Below are positions 33,087-41,353 of a stretch of 64,000 nt of DNA, one piece after another. Each line of letters opens with the position of its first letter. Positions within the stretch are counted from its first letter, which is position 1. The notes beneath the pieces were generated by a model. It saw nothing but the letters and a program-made list of their open reading frames with translations. It was not told where the DNA came from and did no database searches. The stretch is from Thiofaba sp039822285. Lineage in GTDB: Bacteria; Pseudomonadota; Gammaproteobacteria; Halothiobacillales; Halothiobacillaceae. The position numbers were made by a program, and so were the translations under genes. The stretch spans positions 1 through 64,000 of the forward strand of contig NZ_JBAJEY010000002.1 of NCBI RefSeq assembly GCF_039822285.1. Reading direction: 5' to 3'.

Positions 33087-34250
33087 ATGATGGAACCGAC
33101 GATGATCCTGCTGCTGGCTGTCCTCGGCCTGGCCCTGGTGTTTGGCGCCGCCGCGCAGTTCTCCCGCGTCTGCGTGCCGAGTGGGCTGAGCGATTGGATG
33201 TTCCGGGGCGAGCACGGTCGCCTGGCCGCCTATTTCATCGCCATCGGCGTGGCAGTCATCGGCACCGGCTTGCTGCAAGCCCTGGCGGGCATCGACCTGA
33301 ACGACACCAAGCCCCCCTACCGCAGCCCGGAGTTCGCCTGGGGCCGCTATGCCATCGGAGGCTTCCTGTTCGGCGTGGGCATGGTGCTGGCGCGCGGCTG
33401 CCCGGTGCGCAACCTGGTCAAGCTCGGACAGGGCAACCTGCAGTCCCTACCGGTGCTGGTGGTGATGGCGGTCACCGCCTACGCCATGACCCGTACATCC
33501 CTCTATGCCAAGTGGTTCTTGCCCTGGGTCGGCGGACTGTCACTCAACCTGACCCCGTTCGGCATCGCCCATCAGGACCTCGCCAGCCTGCTCGGCGGCG
33601 GGGCGGGCCTCGCCCTGGCCCTAGCTCTCGCCGTCGGCCTCGCCTTCCTCGCCCTTGCGGCACGTTCACTGCCCCCCTCCGCGGCGCGCCGGAGTGCGAT
33701 CTGGCTGGGCGGCGTCCTGATCGGCGCGACCGTCGCGGCCGCGTACTGGCTGACGGGTGGCCCGCTGGGCCAGAAGGCCTTGGAGACCGCGGAGATGATG
33801 GAGACCCCACCCGAGGGGCTCGGCATCCAGTCCTTCACCTTCGCCGCGCCACTCGGCGACGTGGTGCACTACCTCGGCCAGCCGACCGCGACTTCCGCCA
33901 TCACCTTCGGCGTGGTCGCGGTAGCGGGCGTACTACTCGGTGCCCTGCTAAGCGCCGTCGTGCGCCGCGAGTTCGCCGTGCAGCGGTTCGGCGCGCCGCG
34001 CGAATGGGCACGGACCCTGGGCGGTGCGGTGCTGGTCGGGGTCGGCAGCGTGCTAGCCATGGGCTGCACCGTCGGCCATGGCCTAAGCGGCATCGCCACC
34101 CTTGCGCTCGGCTCGTTCGTGGGACTCGCCGCGATCCTGGCCGGGGCGTGGAGTGCACTGAAGCTCGAATCCCTGCTTGGCCAGCGCGCCCCGGTCGGCT
34201 GCGAAGCGTCCACCCCCGCTCAGGATTGCCCGGCGCCAGGGAACGGCTAG
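33087..34250 (+). CDS. YeeE/YedE-family (TsuA-like) thiosulfate/sulfur transporter
   Basis: The 387-residue membrane protein has about nine to ten helices and the conserved cysteine motifs ARGCPVRN (Cys105) and AMGCTVGHGLSG (Cys327). In TsuA these line the pore and pass thiosulfate through S-S...H interactions. A third Cys is in FSRVCVPSG. It starts 19 bases after the dioxygenase gene. The ATG at 33090 is an alternative start. It probably imports thiosulfate or another reduced sulfur compound. Confidence 0.88.
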   Translation: MMEPTMILLLAVLGLALVFGAAAQFSRVCVPSGLSDWMFRGEHGRLAAYFIAIGVAVIGTGLLQALAGIDLNDTKPPYRSPEFAWGRYAIGGFLFGVGMVLARGCPVRNLVKLGQGNLQSLPVLVVMAVTAYAMTRTSLYAKWFLPWVGGLSLNLTPFGIAHQDLASLLGGGAGLALALALAVGLAFLALAARSLPPSAARRSAIWLGGVLIGATVAAAYWLTGGPLGQKALETAEMMETPPEGLGIQSFTFAAPLGDVVHYLGQPTATSAITFGVVAVAGVLLGALLSAVVRREFAVQRFGAPREWARTLGGAVLVGVGSVLAMGCTVGHGLSGIATLALGSFVGLAAILAGAWSALKLESLLGQRAPVGCEASTPAQDCPAPGNG

Positions 34251-34261
34251 AATCGTCAGAC

Positions 34262-34278
34262 TCAAATAATCAATTGAA
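34262..34278 (+). promoter_or_regulatory. Second ATCAATTGA operator, upstream of arsR-rhodanese
   Basis: TCAAATAATCAATTGAA lies 6-22 bases before the ATG at 34284. It shares the core ATCAATTGA with the divergent operator at 32250-32265, consistent with autoregulation. Confidence 0.5.
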
Positions 34279-34283
34279 CGAGC

Positions 34284-34944
34284 ATGAGCGGCTTCAAGCA
34301 GGACCTCAACGACCAGTTCGCCCGCCTTGGCAAGGCGCTCTCCAACGGGCGCCGGCTCGAGCTTTTGGAATACCTTGCCCAGGGCGAGCGCAGCGTCGAG
34401 CAGCTGGCCAAGGTCAGCGGCCTGAGCGTGGCCAACACCTCCCAGCACCTGCAGCAGATGCGCCAGGCGGGGCTGGTGAGCGCGCCGGGAGGGCAAGCAC
34501 ATCCTCTACTCGCTCGCAGGCGAGGACGTGGTACAACTGCTGGACGTGCTGCGCACGGTCGCGGAGCGCCGCCTGTCCGAGGTGCGCGAGATGGTCGCCA
34601 AGGTGCTCACCGCGCGCGACAGCCTGGAGCCGGTGCAGGCCGCCGAACTGCTCGAACGCTCCCGCCTGGGCCTTGTCACGGTGCTGGATGTGCGCCCGCC
34701 TGAGGAGTTCGAGGCCGGTCATCTGCCCGGTGCGATCAACCTCACCCTGGCGGAGCTCGAGAAGCAGCTGGATCGCCTGCCGCGCGACCGCGAGGTGATC
34801 GCCTACTGCCGCGGCCCCTACTGCGTGCTCTCCTTCGAGGCCGTCGCCCGCCTGCGGCAGCAGGGTTTCAAGGCGCGGCGGCTGGAGCAGGGCTACCCCG
34901 AATGGAAACTCGCCGGCCTTCCGACTGAAGCCGGTCCACAGTGA
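34284..34944 (+). pseudogene. ArsR-rhodanese fusion regulator, interrupted by a frameshift
   Basis: The first frame (34284-34480) encodes an ArsR winged helix (FARLGKALSNGRRLELLEYLAQGERSVEQLAKVSGLSVANTSQHLQQMRQAGLV). After a GCGCGCC run at 34480-34486 the frame drifts. The homologous continuation (KHILYSLAGEDVVQLLDVLRTVAERRL) and the rhodanese domain with active-site loop CRGPYC are in the +1 frame and run to 34944. Two extra bases there would restore one 220-residue ArsR-rhodanese protein, a family known to regulate sulfur operons. Either the gene is broken or this is a sequencing error. The next gene starts 8 bases later. Confidence 0.88.
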
Positions 34945-34951
34945 GACGACC

Positions 34952-35908
34952 ATGAACGACACGACCCCGCTCCAGCAGCTGCGCGCCTACCTTGCCAGCG
35001 TCATCGTCGGCCAGAGTGCGCTGCTCGACCGCCTCCTGATCAGCCTTTTGACCGGTGGTCACCTTTTGGTCGAGGGCCTGCCGGGCCTGGCCAAGACCAC
35101 CGCCATCAAGACCCTGGCCGAGGGGGTGCACGCGAGTTTCCAGCGCATCCAGTTCACCCCGGACCTCTTGCCCTCCGACCTCACCGGGGCCGAGGTCTAT
35201 GATCCGGACAGCCACCAGTTCAGCTTCCGCCCAGGTCCCCTGTTCCACGAGATCGTGCTCGCGGACGAGATCAACCGCGCCCCGGCCAAGGTCCAGGCCG
35301 CCCTCCTGGAGGCCATGCAGGAGCACCAGGTCACCATCGGTGGTGTCTCCCACAAGCTGCCCGAGCTGTTCATGGTGATGGCGACCCAGAACCCGCTGGA
35401 GCAGGCCGGCACCTACCCCTTGCCGGAGGCCCAGCTCGACCGCTTCCTGCTGCACGTGGTGCTGGACTACCCCAGCGAGGCGGAGGAGCTCGAGATCCTG
35501 CGTCGCCATCGTGCCGCAGGGCAGGCCGCCCGCCCTGCGGCGCCGCGGATCGACGTCGCCTGGGTGCTTGCGGCCCGCCGCCAGGTCGAGCAGGTCCACG
35601 TGGCCCCCGAGCTCGAGGCCTGGATCGTGCGCCTGGTGGCCGCCACCCGCCGTCTGGCCGAGCTCGTGCCCGAAGCGGCCGGCATGATCGACTGTGGCGC
35701 CTCGCCGCGCGCCTCGCTCGCCCTCGCCCAAGCCGCGCAGGCGCTCGCCTTCCTGCGCGGGCGCGATTTCGTCACCCCGGAGGATCTGCTCGACATCGCC
35801 CCGGATGCCCTGCGCCACCGCCTGCTGCTCAGCCCGGCCGGCCAGCTCGCACGCCTCAACCGCGACACCCTGATCGCCAAGCTCTGCGATGCGCTTCCCA
35901 CCCCTTGA
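34952..35908 (+). CDS. MoxR-family AAA+ ATPase
   Basis: The 318-residue protein has Walker A GLPGLAKTT (about residues 44-52), Walker B VLADEINRAPAKVQAALLEAM, sensor 1 MATQNPLEQAGTYPLPEAQLDRF and the lid domain. MoxR ATPases act as chaperones that mature partner proteins, usually with VWA-domain proteins encoded beside them, as here. It overlaps the DUF58 start by 20 bases. Its ATG is just 7 bases behind the rhodanese stop, so it could be read from the sulfur operon promoter. Confidence 0.95.
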   Translation: MNDTTPLQQLRAYLASVIVGQSALLDRLLISLLTGGHLLVEGLPGLAKTTAIKTLAEGVHASFQRIQFTPDLLPSDLTGAEVYDPDSHQFSFRPGPLFHEIVLADEINRAPAKVQAALLEAMQEHQVTIGGVSHKLPELFMVMATQNPLEQAGTYPLPEAQLDRFLLHVVLDYPSEAEELEILRRHRAAGQAARPAAPRIDVAWVLAARRQVEQVHVAPELEAWIVRLVAATRRLAELVPEAAGMIDCGASPRASLALAQAAQALAFLRGRDFVTPEDLLDIAPDALRHRLLLSPAGQLARLNRDTLIAKLCDALPTP

Positions 35909-36836
35909 GCGCTGGCTGCATCGGCATCAGGCGCGGGGCGACCTCCACGCCCCCCTGCTTGACGATGCGACGCTGGCCGAGATCGCTGCCCTGACGACCA
36001 GCCTACCCGAGCCGGTCCGTCTGAGTCCCCGGCTGCAGCGCGGCGAACAGGCCTCGCCCTACCAGGGCCCCGGCCTCGACTTTTCCGACCTGCGCCCGTA
36101 TCAGCCGGGCGATGATGTGCGGCGGATCGACTGGCGGGTCAGCGCACGTCTGCAGAAGCCCTTCGTGCGTGTCTATGCCGAGACCCGTCAGGCCGTGACC
36201 TGGGTGGTGCTCGACCGCGGACCGAGCATGCGCTTCGGTACCCGTGCGCGGCTCAAGGCCGCCCAGGCGGCGCGGCTCGCGGCCCTGGTCCTGGGCGGCG
36301 CGGGGCGGGCGCTGGATGCGCTGGCGCTGACCCTGCTGGATGGCGACGCCTACACCACCCAGCCCCCGCGCAGCGGGCGTGCGCCGCTGCACGCGGCCCT
36401 TGAGGCCCTGCGCACCGCCTGCCCCCCGCCCCAGGACACCGCCCCAAGCCGCTGGAGCGAGGTCCTCGCCGAGCTGGAACTCACCCTGCCGCACGGGGCG
36501 CGGCTGTGGCTGATCTCCGACTGCCTCGGCCTCACCCGCGAGGATGAGGCCCTGCTGGAGCGCCTGGCCGCACGCGCGGAGCTGACCCTCTGTCCGATCG
36601 AGGATGCCAGCGAGCGCGCCTTGCCCCCACTTGGCCGGGTGCACCTGCAAACGGCTGCAGGCACGGTCGAGCTGGATACCGCATCCCACGCGCTGCGCAC
36701 GGCCTATGCCGAGGCACGCGCCACCCGCCTCAAACATCTGGAGGCCCTGGCCGGCCGCCTGCGCGCGCGTCTGCTGCCCGTGGGTGCGGATGAGGAGCTC
36801 GCCGTGATCGCCACCCGCCTGGCTGGAGGCGCCTGA
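35889..36836 (+). CDS. DUF58-domain protein
   Basis: The 315-residue protein carries the DUF58 core: GPGLDFSDLRPYQPGDDVRRIDWRVSARLQKPFVRVYAETRQ (about residues 58-100), followed by VVLDRGPSMRFG, a VWA-like strand with a degenerate metal site. DUF58 proteins are almost always encoded between MoxR and VWA proteins and may be MoxR partners. No transmembrane helix is obvious. It overlaps moxR and shares TGATG with the next gene. Confidence 0.92.
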   Translation: MRFPPLERWLHRHQARGDLHAPLLDDATLAEIAALTTSLPEPVRLSPRLQRGEQASPYQGPGLDFSDLRPYQPGDDVRRIDWRVSARLQKPFVRVYAETRQAVTWVVLDRGPSMRFGTRARLKAAQAARLAALVLGGAGRALDALALTLLDGDAYTTQPPRSGRAPLHAALEALRTACPPPQDTAPSRWSEVLAELELTLPHGARLWLISDCLGLTREDEALLERLAARAELTLCPIEDASERALPPLGRVHLQTAAGTVELDTASHALRTAYAEARATRLKHLEALAGRLRARLLPVGADEELAVIATRLAGGA

Positions 36837-37357
36837 TGGAAGGGATGCACGACATCATCCCCCCCGCCCCGGTGAGCGGTGGACTGACGGGCCTCATGGC
36901 ACAGGGCGGACTGTCCCACCCTGTGCTGCTTGCCCTGCTGGCGGGCCTGCTCGTACTCCTTGCGCTCGCCCTCGGGCTCCTGCGCCACCGCCTGCGGGCA
37001 GCCCTGCGCCTCGCCCTGACCCGGCGCGCCCTGCGCGCAGGCAGGCTGGATCGGGTCGAGGGCCTGATTCGCCGCCACTTTGGCCTGGCCCACCTCCACC
37101 CCGGGCGGCCGCCCGCCGCCATCGACGCCCAGGCCTGGCACGCCCTGGTCGAGGGCCTGCATGCGGCACGCTTTGGCGCCCATGCCACCCCACTGGCCGC
37201 ACTCCAGCCTCGACTCAACGCGGTCTTTTCACCCTCCCCCTCGAGGGGGGAGGGCTGGGGAGGGGGTGATGAGCGCGTGGCCGGCGTCACACCGGCCCCC
37301 TCACCCCAACCCTCTCCCCCCGGGGGAGAGGGCGAACAGGCGGGCCTGCACCCATGA
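36836..37357 (+). CDS. DUF4381-family membrane protein with repeat-encoded C-terminus
   Basis: The 173-residue protein begins with a hydrophilic segment, has one strong transmembrane helix (HPVLLALLAGLLVLLALALGLL, about residues 28-50), then a basic cytoplasmic helical region. The size and position match the DUF4381 gene of MoxR/VWA operons. The last 44 residues (from about FSPSPSRGEGWGG) are encoded by CCCTCCCC/GGGGAGGG palindromes (37228-37340) read in frame, so the natural C-terminus seems to have been replaced. The stop overlaps the next ATG. Confidence 0.8.
   Translation: MEGMHDIIPPAPVSGGLTGLMAQGGLSHPVLLALLAGLLVLLALALGLLRHRLRAALRLALTRRALRAGRLDRVEGLIRRHFGLAHLHPGRPPAAIDAQAWHALVEGLHAARFGAHATPLAALQPRLNAVFSPSPSRGEGWGGGDERVAGVTPAPSPQPSPPGGEGEQAGLHP
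37228..37340. repeat. CCCTCCCC/GGGGAGGG palindromes inside the DUF4381 gene
   Basis: Two palindromes, CACCCTCCCCCTCGAGGGGG...GGGGAGGGGGTG (37229-37269) and CCCTCACCCCAACCCTCTCC...GGGGGAGAGGG (37299-37332), lie within the coding sequence. They are the same class as 2353-2461 and 61180-61212. Confidence 0.85.
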
Positions 37358-38316
37358 TCGCCTTCGCCCATCCTTGGCTGCTGCTCCTGCTGCCCGTCGT
37401 CCTGGGGCTGGGCTGGCGCTTCCGTGCCGCCGCCCCCGCAGCCTTCAGCCGCGCCCCGGTGCTGTTGCGCCACCCCGCCCTCGCCCGCCTGGGGCTCGGC
37501 ACCGCGCGCACCGCGCCCGCCGTGCGGCGCTGGCTGCCGCTGGTGCTGGCCCTGCTGGTGCTCGCCGCCGCCCGGCCGCAGAGCGAAGGGGGCTGGCTGC
37601 CACCGGCGGGCGAGGGCCGCGACATCCTGCTTGTGATCGACGCCTCGCCCAGCATGTCCATCCACGACATGACGCTGGACGGCAAGACCGTGCCGCGCAT
37701 GGCGGTGCTCAAAGAGGCGGCAAGGAGCTTCATCGACGCCCGCCTGCAGGACCGCCTAGGGCTCATCGTGTTCAGCGACGCGGCCGCCACCCTCGTGCCG
37801 CTCACGCACGATCGCGCCGTGGTCGCGGCCCAGCTTGCCCGCCTCACCCCAGGCAGCACGGGCGCGGCCACGGCCATCGGCGAGGGGCTGGGGGTGGCGC
37901 TGCGGCAGGTCGAGGGCCGCACCCCGCCCCCGGTCATCGTGCTGTTCACCGACGGCGACAACACCGGCGGCATCCTGCGCCCGCGCGAGGCGCTGGCCTA
38001 TGCCCAAGCCTTGGGGCTGCGCCTGTACACCGTCGCCGTCACGCCGGAGCCTGCCCTGCCGACCACCGATGCGGGCGGGCTTCGGGAGCCGACCCTCGCG
38101 GAGATGAGCGAACTCACCGGGGGTGCGGCCTACCGGGCCGGGGATGCCGACAGCCTGGCCCGCATCCTGGCCGAGATCGACCGGCGCGAGGCGACCACCC
38201 GCCCGCCCCCCACGGAGCGGGTGAAGCTCGAGTGGTATCCCCTTCCTCTCGGTCTGGCCCTGCTCCTGCTCACCCTGGGCCAGTGGCGCGAACTGCGCAC
38301 GGGGAGGGCGGCATGA
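37354..38316 (+). CDS. VWA-domain protein (BatA-like)
   Basis: The 320-residue protein has an N-terminal helix (about 5-22), a second at about 62-78, a von Willebrand A domain with a full metal site (DASPSMS, GSTGAATA, FTDGDN) at about 93-270, and a C-terminal helix. It resembles BatA of the Bacteroides aerotolerance operon. MoxR/VWA pairs are thought to assemble or repair cofactor-containing complexes. It is linked by ATGA overlaps on both sides. Confidence 0.93.
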   Translation: MIAFAHPWLLLLLPVVLGLGWRFRAAAPAAFSRAPVLLRHPALARLGLGTARTAPAVRRWLPLVLALLVLAAARPQSEGGWLPPAGEGRDILLVIDASPSMSIHDMTLDGKTVPRMAVLKEAARSFIDARLQDRLGLIVFSDAAATLVPLTHDRAVVAAQLARLTPGSTGAATAIGEGLGVALRQVEGRTPPPVIVLFTDGDNTGGILRPREALAYAQALGLRLYTVAVTPEPALPTTDAGGLREPTLAEMSELTGGAAYRAGDADSLARILAEIDRREATTRPPPTERVKLEWYPLPLGLALLLLTLGQWRELRTGRAA

Positions 38317-40034
38317 GTACCCTGCTGAGCATCCAGTGGCACTGGCCCTGGGCCTTTGGCCTGCTGCTCGTCCCGCTCCTGCTTTGGCTGGCGGGCCTTA
38401 TGCGCCGCGCCCGCCTGCTGGACTATGCCGACCCCACCCTGCGGCCCTGGGCGCTCACGGATCAGGCCCGAGCCGGTCACGGCCGTGCGCTTGTGCACGC
38501 GCTCGCCTGGCTCATGCTGACCCTCGCGCTGGCCGGTCCACGGCTGCCGGTGGAGCAGGCGGGGGCGGCCGTACCCGCCCGGAGTGACGTGCGGGTCCTG
38601 GTCCTGCTCGATGTCTCCGCCTCCATGCAGGCGACCGACATCGCCCCCTCGCGCCTTGCCCGCGCCGGGCTGAAGCTGTCTATGCTTCCCGAGCAGCTTT
38701 CCGGCGAGTCGCTCGGCCTTGCGGTGTTTGCCGGCACCGCCGGACTGGTCATCCCTCCGACCCGGGATGCCGGGGTCTTCCGCTTTGGCCTGGAGCAGGG
38801 TCTTACGATGCTGGAGGATGCCCCCGGCACCGAACTCGCCACCGCCCTCGAGGTCGCCCGGCGCGCCCTCGGTGAGGGCGATGCGCGCCACGGCCGGGCC
38901 ATCCTGCTGGTCACCGACGGCGAGGCCGAGGCCCTGCGGGGCAATGCCCTGCTGGCGGCGGTGGAAGCCTTACGCGAGGCCGACCTCCCCCTGTTCATCC
39001 TCGGTGTGGGGAGCGAAGAAGGGGCCCCCATCCCGGACGGTGCCGGCGGTGTCCGCATGGTCGATGGCGAGGCCTGGGTCAGCCGGATGGATGCGATGCG
39101 GCTTGCGGAGATGGCCGAACGAACCGGCGGCCAGTTCGTGAGGGTTGCGGACGGCGACGGTGATCTGCACTCGCTTGCGGCCGGCCTGCGGGCCCTGCCC
39201 AGCCATCCCGACCCCGGCGCCGCACGCGCCTGGCGCGAGTTGTTCCTTATCCCGCTGCTGGCGGGCCTCATCCTGCTTCTGCTGGCCTATGCCCCCGCTC
39301 TACGCAGGCCGGGCCTTGCGGCCTTGCTGCCCACCCTCCTGCTCGGCGGCCTGCTCAGCGGCCCCACGGACGCCTGGGCCGACCCAGCACTTGCCGCCGC
39401 CTACGCGGCCTGGGCCCGCGGCGACTTCGTCCAGGCCCAGCTGCTCTACGCCCACCAGCCGGGGGCCCAGGCGCGCCTTGGCGAGGGCGCGGCCGCCTAC
39501 CGGCGCGGCGACTTCGACCACGCCGCCCAGAGTTTCACCACCGCCTGGCTGCTGGCCCCGGATGACACGACCCGCGCCGACGCCCTCTACAACCTGGGCA
39601 ACGCCGAGCTGAAGGCCGGCCACCCGGAGCGCGCGGTGGCCGCCTATGAGTCCGTGCTGCGCCTGCGCCCCAACGATGAGGCAGCACAGGCCAACCTGTG
39701 GCTCGCCCGCCAGCAGGCCGAGGAGCGGTCGATGCAGCGATCCCGCCCGGAGAGCCCCCCCGGCCGCCGGCCGACCGACTACGCGCGCTACGACGAGGAC
39801 GTCACCGCCGACTTTCCCACCGAGGAGGCCGCTTCCGGCGGCGACCTCTCTGCCGGCGGCCCGGGTGGTGGCAAGCCGACAGGCAAGGCGACCGGCTTAC
39901 TTACCCTGACGGAGGCCGACCGCCAGGCCGCAGAGAAGAAGATGGAACTGCTGCGCGACGCGCCCGCCCCCCTGTGGCGCGCGATGATGCGCAGCGAGAC
40001 GCCCGGGCGGGTGAGCGAGGGGCTGCCATGGTGA
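38313..40034 (+). CDS. VWA-TPR protein (BatB-BatC fusion type)
   Basis: The 573-residue protein has an N-terminal transmembrane pair, a VWA domain (LLDVSASMQATD, LVTDGEAEALRG) with helices at about 5-30, 60-75 and 305-330, then a C-terminal region with tetratricopeptide repeats (ALYNLGNAELKAGHPERAVAAYESVLRL at about 427-455) and a polar tail. It joins in one chain the VWA protein BatB and TPR protein BatC. The ATG at 38313 follows GGGGAGGG. An in-frame open stretch back to 37080 is a shadow. Confidence 0.93.
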   Translation: MSTLLSIQWHWPWAFGLLLVPLLLWLAGLMRRARLLDYADPTLRPWALTDQARAGHGRALVHALAWLMLTLALAGPRLPVEQAGAAVPARSDVRVLVLLDVSASMQATDIAPSRLARAGLKLSMLPEQLSGESLGLAVFAGTAGLVIPPTRDAGVFRFGLEQGLTMLEDAPGTELATALEVARRALGEGDARHGRAILLVTDGEAEALRGNALLAAVEALREADLPLFILGVGSEEGAPIPDGAGGVRMVDGEAWVSRMDAMRLAEMAERTGGQFVRVADGDGDLHSLAAGLRALPSHPDPGAARAWRELFLIPLLAGLILLLLAYAPALRRPGLAALLPTLLLGGLLSGPTDAWADPALAAAYAAWARGDFVQAQLLYAHQPGAQARLGEGAAAYRRGDFDHAAQSFTTAWLLAPDDTTRADALYNLGNAELKAGHPERAVAAYESVLRLRPNDEAAQANLWLARQQAEERSMQRSRPESPPGRRPTDYARYDEDVTADFPTEEAASGGDLSAGGPGGGKPTGKATGLLTLTEADRQAAEKKMELLRDAPAPLWRAMMRSETPGRVSEGLPW

Positions 40035-41293
40035 AACGCGTACCGAACGCCTCCATCGCGGCGACACGCCGCGCCCACCGAACCTGCTTTGGGCTGTGGG
40101 AGCCGCGTGCCGCGGCGATAGGCGCAGGAGTCCGGCCCCCCCCCCTCACCGCCATCCTTCTGGCCCTGCTGCTCATGCTCGGCCCCCAGGCTCACGCCGA
40201 GCTTGGCATCGACGCCCACCTCGCCAACCCGACCCCCTGGCTGCGCGAGGAGGTCCTGCTCACCGTCGAGGTGCTGGACGACCGCAGCATCGTCGAGCAG
40301 ATCATCGCCCCCTGGACCCCGCCGGGGGTGATCGTCCGCCCGCTCGGCAGCCGTCAGGAGCGCCTGCAGACGCCTGAAGGGGTGCGCATCCGCCACCGCC
40401 ACCTGTGGGCGGTCATGCCGCTCTATCCCGGCGTGCTTCCGCTCCAGCCGCCCACCGTCGAGGCCCGCGTCACCGGCGGCAAGCGCCTGCCCCTGACCCC
40501 GCCGCAGCTCGAGCTTACCGCCCGCCCGCTCGACCCGCTGCTGCCGGTCGATATCCCGGTCAGCCCCCTGCAGCTCACGGCCGCCCCCCTGCCCGAGGCC
40601 GTGCCGAGGGGCCGCCCCTTCACCTGGAGCCTCGCCATCGAGGGCCAGGGGCTGAGCGCGCGCGGCATCGAACGCTGGCTCAAGGAGGCCCTGCGCGATA
40701 CTGGCAGCCTGCGTGTCTACCCACCGGACATCAAGCTGCGGGACGGCATCGACCCAACCCAGCCCCTGCGCCAGCGGGTCGAGATGCAGCTGACGCTGGA
40801 GGCGCGCGACAGCGGCCAGGTGCGCCTGCCGCAGATCCGCCTACCCTATATCGACCCGACCGACGGCATGGTTCGCCTGACCTCGCTGCCCGCGACCGAG
40901 CTGCGCGTACAACACCCGCTGTGGCTGGCACTGCGCCCCTGGTTACCGTGGTTCGCGGGCGCAATGCTGCTGGCCGTCCTGGTCATCCCCCTGCAACGCT
41001 GCGGACGACGCTGGCTCGCACGACGGGCATGGCTGCGCTCACTGCGTGAAGCCGACACCCCCGCGGCCCTGCGCAGGGCCTGGCGAGGGGGGGCCGAAAT
41101 GCTGGTCGATGCCCAGACGCAGGCACGGGTCCAGCGCCTGGACGCGGCCTGCTATGGCAACCACCCCTTGGGCGAAGCCGATTTCCGCACCCTCAGGCAA
41201 GCCTTGCTGCAGGCCGCCGCCGGCGCACACAGGACGGGCTGCTGGCCATTTCATGGCGCGCGATCTAGCATCACACTATCTCCACCCCCCTGA
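40028..41293 (+). CDS. BatD-like membrane-anchored protein with REP-encoded N-terminal extension
   Basis: The 421-residue protein has a signal-like segment (LTAILLALLLMLGPQAHA, about residues 39-57), a periplasmic beta-rich region like BatD (PTPWLREEVLLTVEVLDDRS...), and a transmembrane helix near residues 298-318 followed by a cytoplasmic tail. About 38 residues precede the signal segment; they include an inverted REP pair read in frame (40057-40119), and no later start codon is available before the signal segment. It overlaps the previous gene by 7 bases and ends the MoxR/VWA operon. Confidence 0.85.
   Translation: MVKRVPNASIAATRRAHRTCFGLWEPRAAAIGAGVRPPPLTAILLALLLMLGPQAHAELGIDAHLANPTPWLREEVLLTVEVLDDRSIVEQIIAPWTPPGVIVRPLGSRQERLQTPEGVRIRHRHLWAVMPLYPGVLPLQPPTVEARVTGGKRLPLTPPQLELTARPLDPLLPVDIPVSPLQLTAAPLPEAVPRGRPFTWSLAIEGQGLSARGIERWLKEALRDTGSLRVYPPDIKLRDGIDPTQPLRQRVEMQLTLEARDSGQVRLPQIRLPYIDPTDGMVRLTSLPATELRVQHPLWLALRPWLPWFAGAMLLAVLVIPLQRCGRRWLARRAWLRSLREADTPAALRRAWRGGAEMLVDAQTQARVQRLDAACYGNHPLGEADFRTLRQALLQAAAGAHRTGCWPFHGARSSITLSPPP
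40057..40119. repeat. Second-type REP pair inside the batD-like gene
   Basis: TCGCGGCGACACGCCGCGCC (40057 on) is the inverted partner of GTGGGAGCCGCGTGCCGCGG (from 40096). The stretch TGTGGGAGCCGCGTGCCGCG continues identically for 23 bases at 61648-61670. This REP type differs from the GTAGGAGGCCCGCCC type used elsewhere. Confidence 0.8.
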
Positions 41294-41353
41294 AGGATCC
41301 CCGTTGAGAGACGAGGCCGTCCATCCGCGGTAGTCACGGGATGATTTGAAGCG

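Noticed and set aside
37080..38312. A 984-codon frame running upstream of the VWA-TPR protein
   Set aside because: The upstream part overlaps the well-supported BatA-like gene in another frame. The ATG at 38313 has a good ribosome site and overlaps the previous stop.
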